Part shown: piece by piece, positions 56,746-58,714 of the stretch | Layout of the letters: every line of letters begins with the position of its first letter | Numbering within the stretch: the first letter of the stretch is position 1 | Assembly: GCF_002937115.1 (NCBI RefSeq) | Contig: NZ_NHRY01000148.1 | Coordinates: 1 to 58,714 of the forward strand | Origin: Rhodopila globiformis | GTDB lineage: Bacteria; Pseudomonadota; Alphaproteobacteria; Acetobacterales; Acetobacteraceae | DNA: 58,714 bases | Reading direction: 5' to 3' | Position numbers and translations under genes: made by a program | The notes under the pieces: generated by a model | The model's input: only the letters and a program-made list of their open reading frames with translations | Database searches by the model: none | Told to the model about the DNA's origin: nothing

Positions 56746-58593
56746 ATGCGTACAACAATCGAACGTATCGGCAAATATGAGTTGAAAGCCCCCCTTGCGC
56801 GCACCCCCACGAGCACGGTTTACGAAGCCTGGGACACCGTCATCGCCCGTCGTGTCGCCTTGAAGCTGATGCCGCTGTCCGCCGTGGAAGAGTTCGATGA
56901 GCGGGAGGCGTTTGCCCGGTTCAAGCGCGGCGCACAAGCCGCCGGGCAACTCAATCACTCGAATATCGTCGCAGTCTATGACTTTGGCGAGACCGACTCC
57001 TATGCCTATCTGGTGATGGAGTTCGTTAGCGGCACGACACTGAAGAATGTCTTCGATGGCAACCAACGCTTCGCCTTGCCGGAGATCTGCAGGATTATCG
57101 GATCGGTTCTGGACGCCCTTCAGTACAGCCACGACCGCGGTGTGGTCCATCGGGACGTCAAGCCCGCCAACATCATGCTGACCAAGGAAAAGCAGGTCAA
57201 AATCACCGATTTCGGCATCGCGCGCCTGGAGGACAGCCAGATAACCCAGGCGGGGATGGTCATCGGCACGCCCGCGTACATGTCCCCCGAGCAGTTTCTT
57301 GGCGAAAACATCGACTGGCGCACGGATATCTATTCCGCCGGCGTGGTGCTGTACCAGATGCTTACCGGGGAGCGCCCGTACGAAGGCAACCTGGCGACGA
57401 TCATGCATAAAGTCCTTTATGGATCGCCGCTTCCGCCATCCCGGGTGTCCACGCTGGTGACGCCAGCACTCGATGCAGTTGTCACCAAAGCAATGGCCCG
57501 CGACCGGGAGAACCGTTTCAAAACAGCAAGCGAGTTCCATGAGGCGTTGCTGACGGCCGCGATGCCTGCCGCGCCGGATGCCGGGAAAGCTGCCCCGATC
57601 CCGCTCCGCCCGAATGGTCAGGCCCGTCCGCAGCGGGCGAAAAAGTCTGCACCGGCCATCGGCGTCGTTGCCTTCGGCGGCTTGATTGCCGCAGCACTTG
57701 GTCTCGGCGGCTACTATGTGGTCCGGCAGTGGACCTCGCCGGGCAGCGCTGATATGCAACAAAATTCCGATGCCGCACGTGTCCAGCAACAGGCACAGGC
57801 GCGCATTCTTGAGGAGCAGGCCCGCCAGCAGCAGGCACAGGTTCGACTTCAGCAGCAGGATGCCGCTCGGCAACAACAGCAGGCGCAGCGTCAACAGGAA
57901 GAGGCAGCACGCCAGCAGCAAGCACAACTGCAGCAAGAGCAGGAAGACAGTCAACGCCAACAGCAAGCCCTGCGGCAACAGGAAGAAGAGGCACGTCAGC
58001 GGCAGCAGGAAGCGCAACGGCAGGCGGACCAGCAGCGCCAGCAACTGGAGGCGCAGCGGCAGGCGGACCAGCAGGCCCGCTTGCAGCAGGAGATGGCTCG
58101 GTTCAAGCAACAGGAGCAGGCGCGTCTGCGCCAGCAGCAGCAACAGGAACTTGCACGCCAGCGGCGTGAAACTGCTCGCCAGGAACCGGAACATAATCGG
58201 CTGGCACGGGAGCAGACAGGAGCAAAACCGAAAGCGGCCGACGACGACGCGGCAGTGGGCGGAGCGGCCAAGCCATCCTATCCCGTTACATCGACCAGCG
58301 GCGCGCTCGGACTTCTTTGCGTCTCTGTCACCCCGGACACCGCCGGCCGCTTCGGGCTGCAGACGCCAGAGGGCATGATCGTCACTGGCGTCCTCGCCGG
58401 CGGCGCTGCGGAGCGGGCAGGCATTCGGCTCGATGACCTGATCCTGAAGGTAAAGGGGCTGGAAATCAGCAACTTGTCGTCACTGTCGAAAATCGCCAGT
58501 GATGTCCCGCCGGGACAAACGGTGCCGGTGGAAATCATCCGCGACGGAAACCGCCACGTCCTGCGCCTTTCTCTGGATGCAGTCCGCCGTTAG
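56746..58593 (+). CDS. ppkA: Membrane Ser/Thr kinase with Gln-rich stalk and PDZ domain (PpkA-like)
   Basis: This 615-aa protein has a kinase domain with Lys40 (RRVALKLM), HRDVKPANIML near 139 and DFGIARLE near 158. The Gly-rich loop, however, reads APLARTPTSTVYEA, without the usual glycines. A linker leads to a transmembrane segment (GVVAFGGLIAAALGLGGYYVV, about 304-325). The outside part is a roughly 160-aa Gln/Arg/Glu-rich coiled coil (about 345-500), and a C-terminal PDZ-like domain follows (VTPDTAGRFGLQTPEGMIV, GVLAGGAAERAGIRLDDLIL). It should sense envelope state and trigger T6SS firing through phosphorylation. The symbol follows T6SS context and layout. Confidence 0.85.
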   Translation: MRTTIERIGKYELKAPLARTPTSTVYEAWDTVIARRVALKLMPLSAVEEFDEREAFARFKRGAQAAGQLNHSNIVAVYDFGETDSYAYLVMEFVSGTTLKNVFDGNQRFALPEICRIIGSVLDALQYSHDRGVVHRDVKPANIMLTKEKQVKITDFGIARLEDSQITQAGMVIGTPAYMSPEQFLGENIDWRTDIYSAGVVLYQMLTGERPYEGNLATIMHKVLYGSPLPPSRVSTLVTPALDAVVTKAMARDRENRFKTASEFHEALLTAAMPAAPDAGKAAPIPLRPNGQARPQRAKKSAPAIGVVAFGGLIAAALGLGGYYVVRQWTSPGSADMQQNSDAARVQQQAQARILEEQARQQQAQVRLQQQDAARQQQQAQRQQEEAARQQQAQLQQEQEDSQRQQQALRQQEEEARQRQQEAQRQADQQRQQLEAQRQADQQARLQQEMARFKQQEQARLRQQQQQELARQRRETARQEPEHNRLAREQTGAKPKAADDDAAVGGAAKPSYPVTSTSGALGLLCVSVTPDTAGRFGLQTPEGMIVTGVLAGGAAERAGIRLDDLILKVKGLEISNLSSLSKIASDVPPGQTVPVEIIRDGNRHVLRLSLDAVRR

Positions 58594-58714
58594 AAGGCTT
58601 CCGGTTCGAGCAGATCCGGGGGTAAGCCCCTTCGCCACGGGCCGCGGTTGATTGGGCCGATTCGCTGCCAGACGAACGCGACCTGTTCGTGCTCTCCGCG
58701 ACCACCTTACCCGA
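58594..58714. other. Window end
   Basis: The last 121 bp follow the kinase stop. No gene can be called; a short open frame runs off the end. Confidence 0.3.

Noticed and set aside
57765-58200. CAG-rich stretch as a microsatellite or repeat element
   Set aside because: It is in frame and encodes the Gln-rich coiled coil of the membrane kinase with mixed CAG and CAA codons, so it is coding low complexity.

Overview
The window is high-GC DNA from an alphaproteobacterium. It is probably Rhodospirillales-like, judging by the imp-type type VI secretion (T6SS) cluster with paired tssC genes, the neighbouring indolepyruvate and 2-oxoacid:ferredoxin oxidoreductases, and the dispersed palindromic repeats; the genus cannot be fixed from sequence alone. 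It has three blocks: a mobile island carrying a phage-defence operon (about 1.3-16.6 kb), a chromosomal 2-oxoacid oxidoreductase cluster (16.8-22.4 kb), and a T6SS locus with every core gene (26.5-58.6 kb). A mosaic of decayed fragments lies between the last two.

Left edge and island. A frameshifted IS1595/ISXO2-like transposase runs off the left end. A tRNA-Ser(CGA) follows. A large serine recombinase on the minus strand has its last codons and its stop inside the tRNA gene, which marks the left junction of an integrated element. Behind it come a small hypothetical gene, a DUF1778/GNAT toxin-antitoxin pair with a palindromic operator, and a VirD2/TraI-type relaxase of the DUF3363 group with a possible oriT upstream. 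No type IV secretion genes are seen, so the element looks mobilizable rather than self-transmissible. Next is a lone Phd-like antitoxin and a tightly coupled four-gene operon: PLD-SNF2 helicase, Eco57I-type adenine methylase, a PD-(D/E)XK-like DUF6615-type protein and an ABC/RecF-like ATPase. The helicase-methylase-ATPase core resembles what I recall as the Hma defence system. The DUF6615-type nuclease candidate sits between methylase and ATPase and is the best candidate for an under-described defence component here.

Metabolic block. iorA and an iorB with a fused two-cluster ferredoxin tail are followed by korA-korB-korC. Together they would oxidise aryl-pyruvates and 2-oxoglutarate (or another 2-oxoacid), passing electrons to ferredoxin. 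A perfect 31-bp inverted repeat separates the two oxidoreductases.

Mosaic, 22.4-26.5 kb. This stretch holds a truncated IS4-like transposase, a truncated and frameshifted transketolase, the reversed N-terminal piece of an SNF2-type helicase, an orphan ORF with a hydrophobic glycine/alanine-rich segment, and about 1.3 kb without a convincing gene.

T6SS block. vgrG, a DUF6931-like gene, tagH, tssJ, tssK, tssL(OmpA), tssM, a short tagF and pppA are on the plus strand. clpV (tssH) and hcp form a minus-strand pair. Then tssA, tssB, two tssC paralogs, tagJ, tssE, tssF and tssG are on the plus strand. All 13 core components are present; no PAAR protein was seen. The right end adds a methyltransferase, a membrane-bound c-type-haem (DUF3365) HAMP sensor and two Ser/Thr kinases. 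One kinase is soluble. The other is membrane-spanning with a Gln-rich stalk and a PDZ domain. With PppA and TagH they make a threonine-phosphorylation switch for T6SS firing, possibly with redox or gas input. Palindromic repeats of one family occupy several intergenic gaps of this block.
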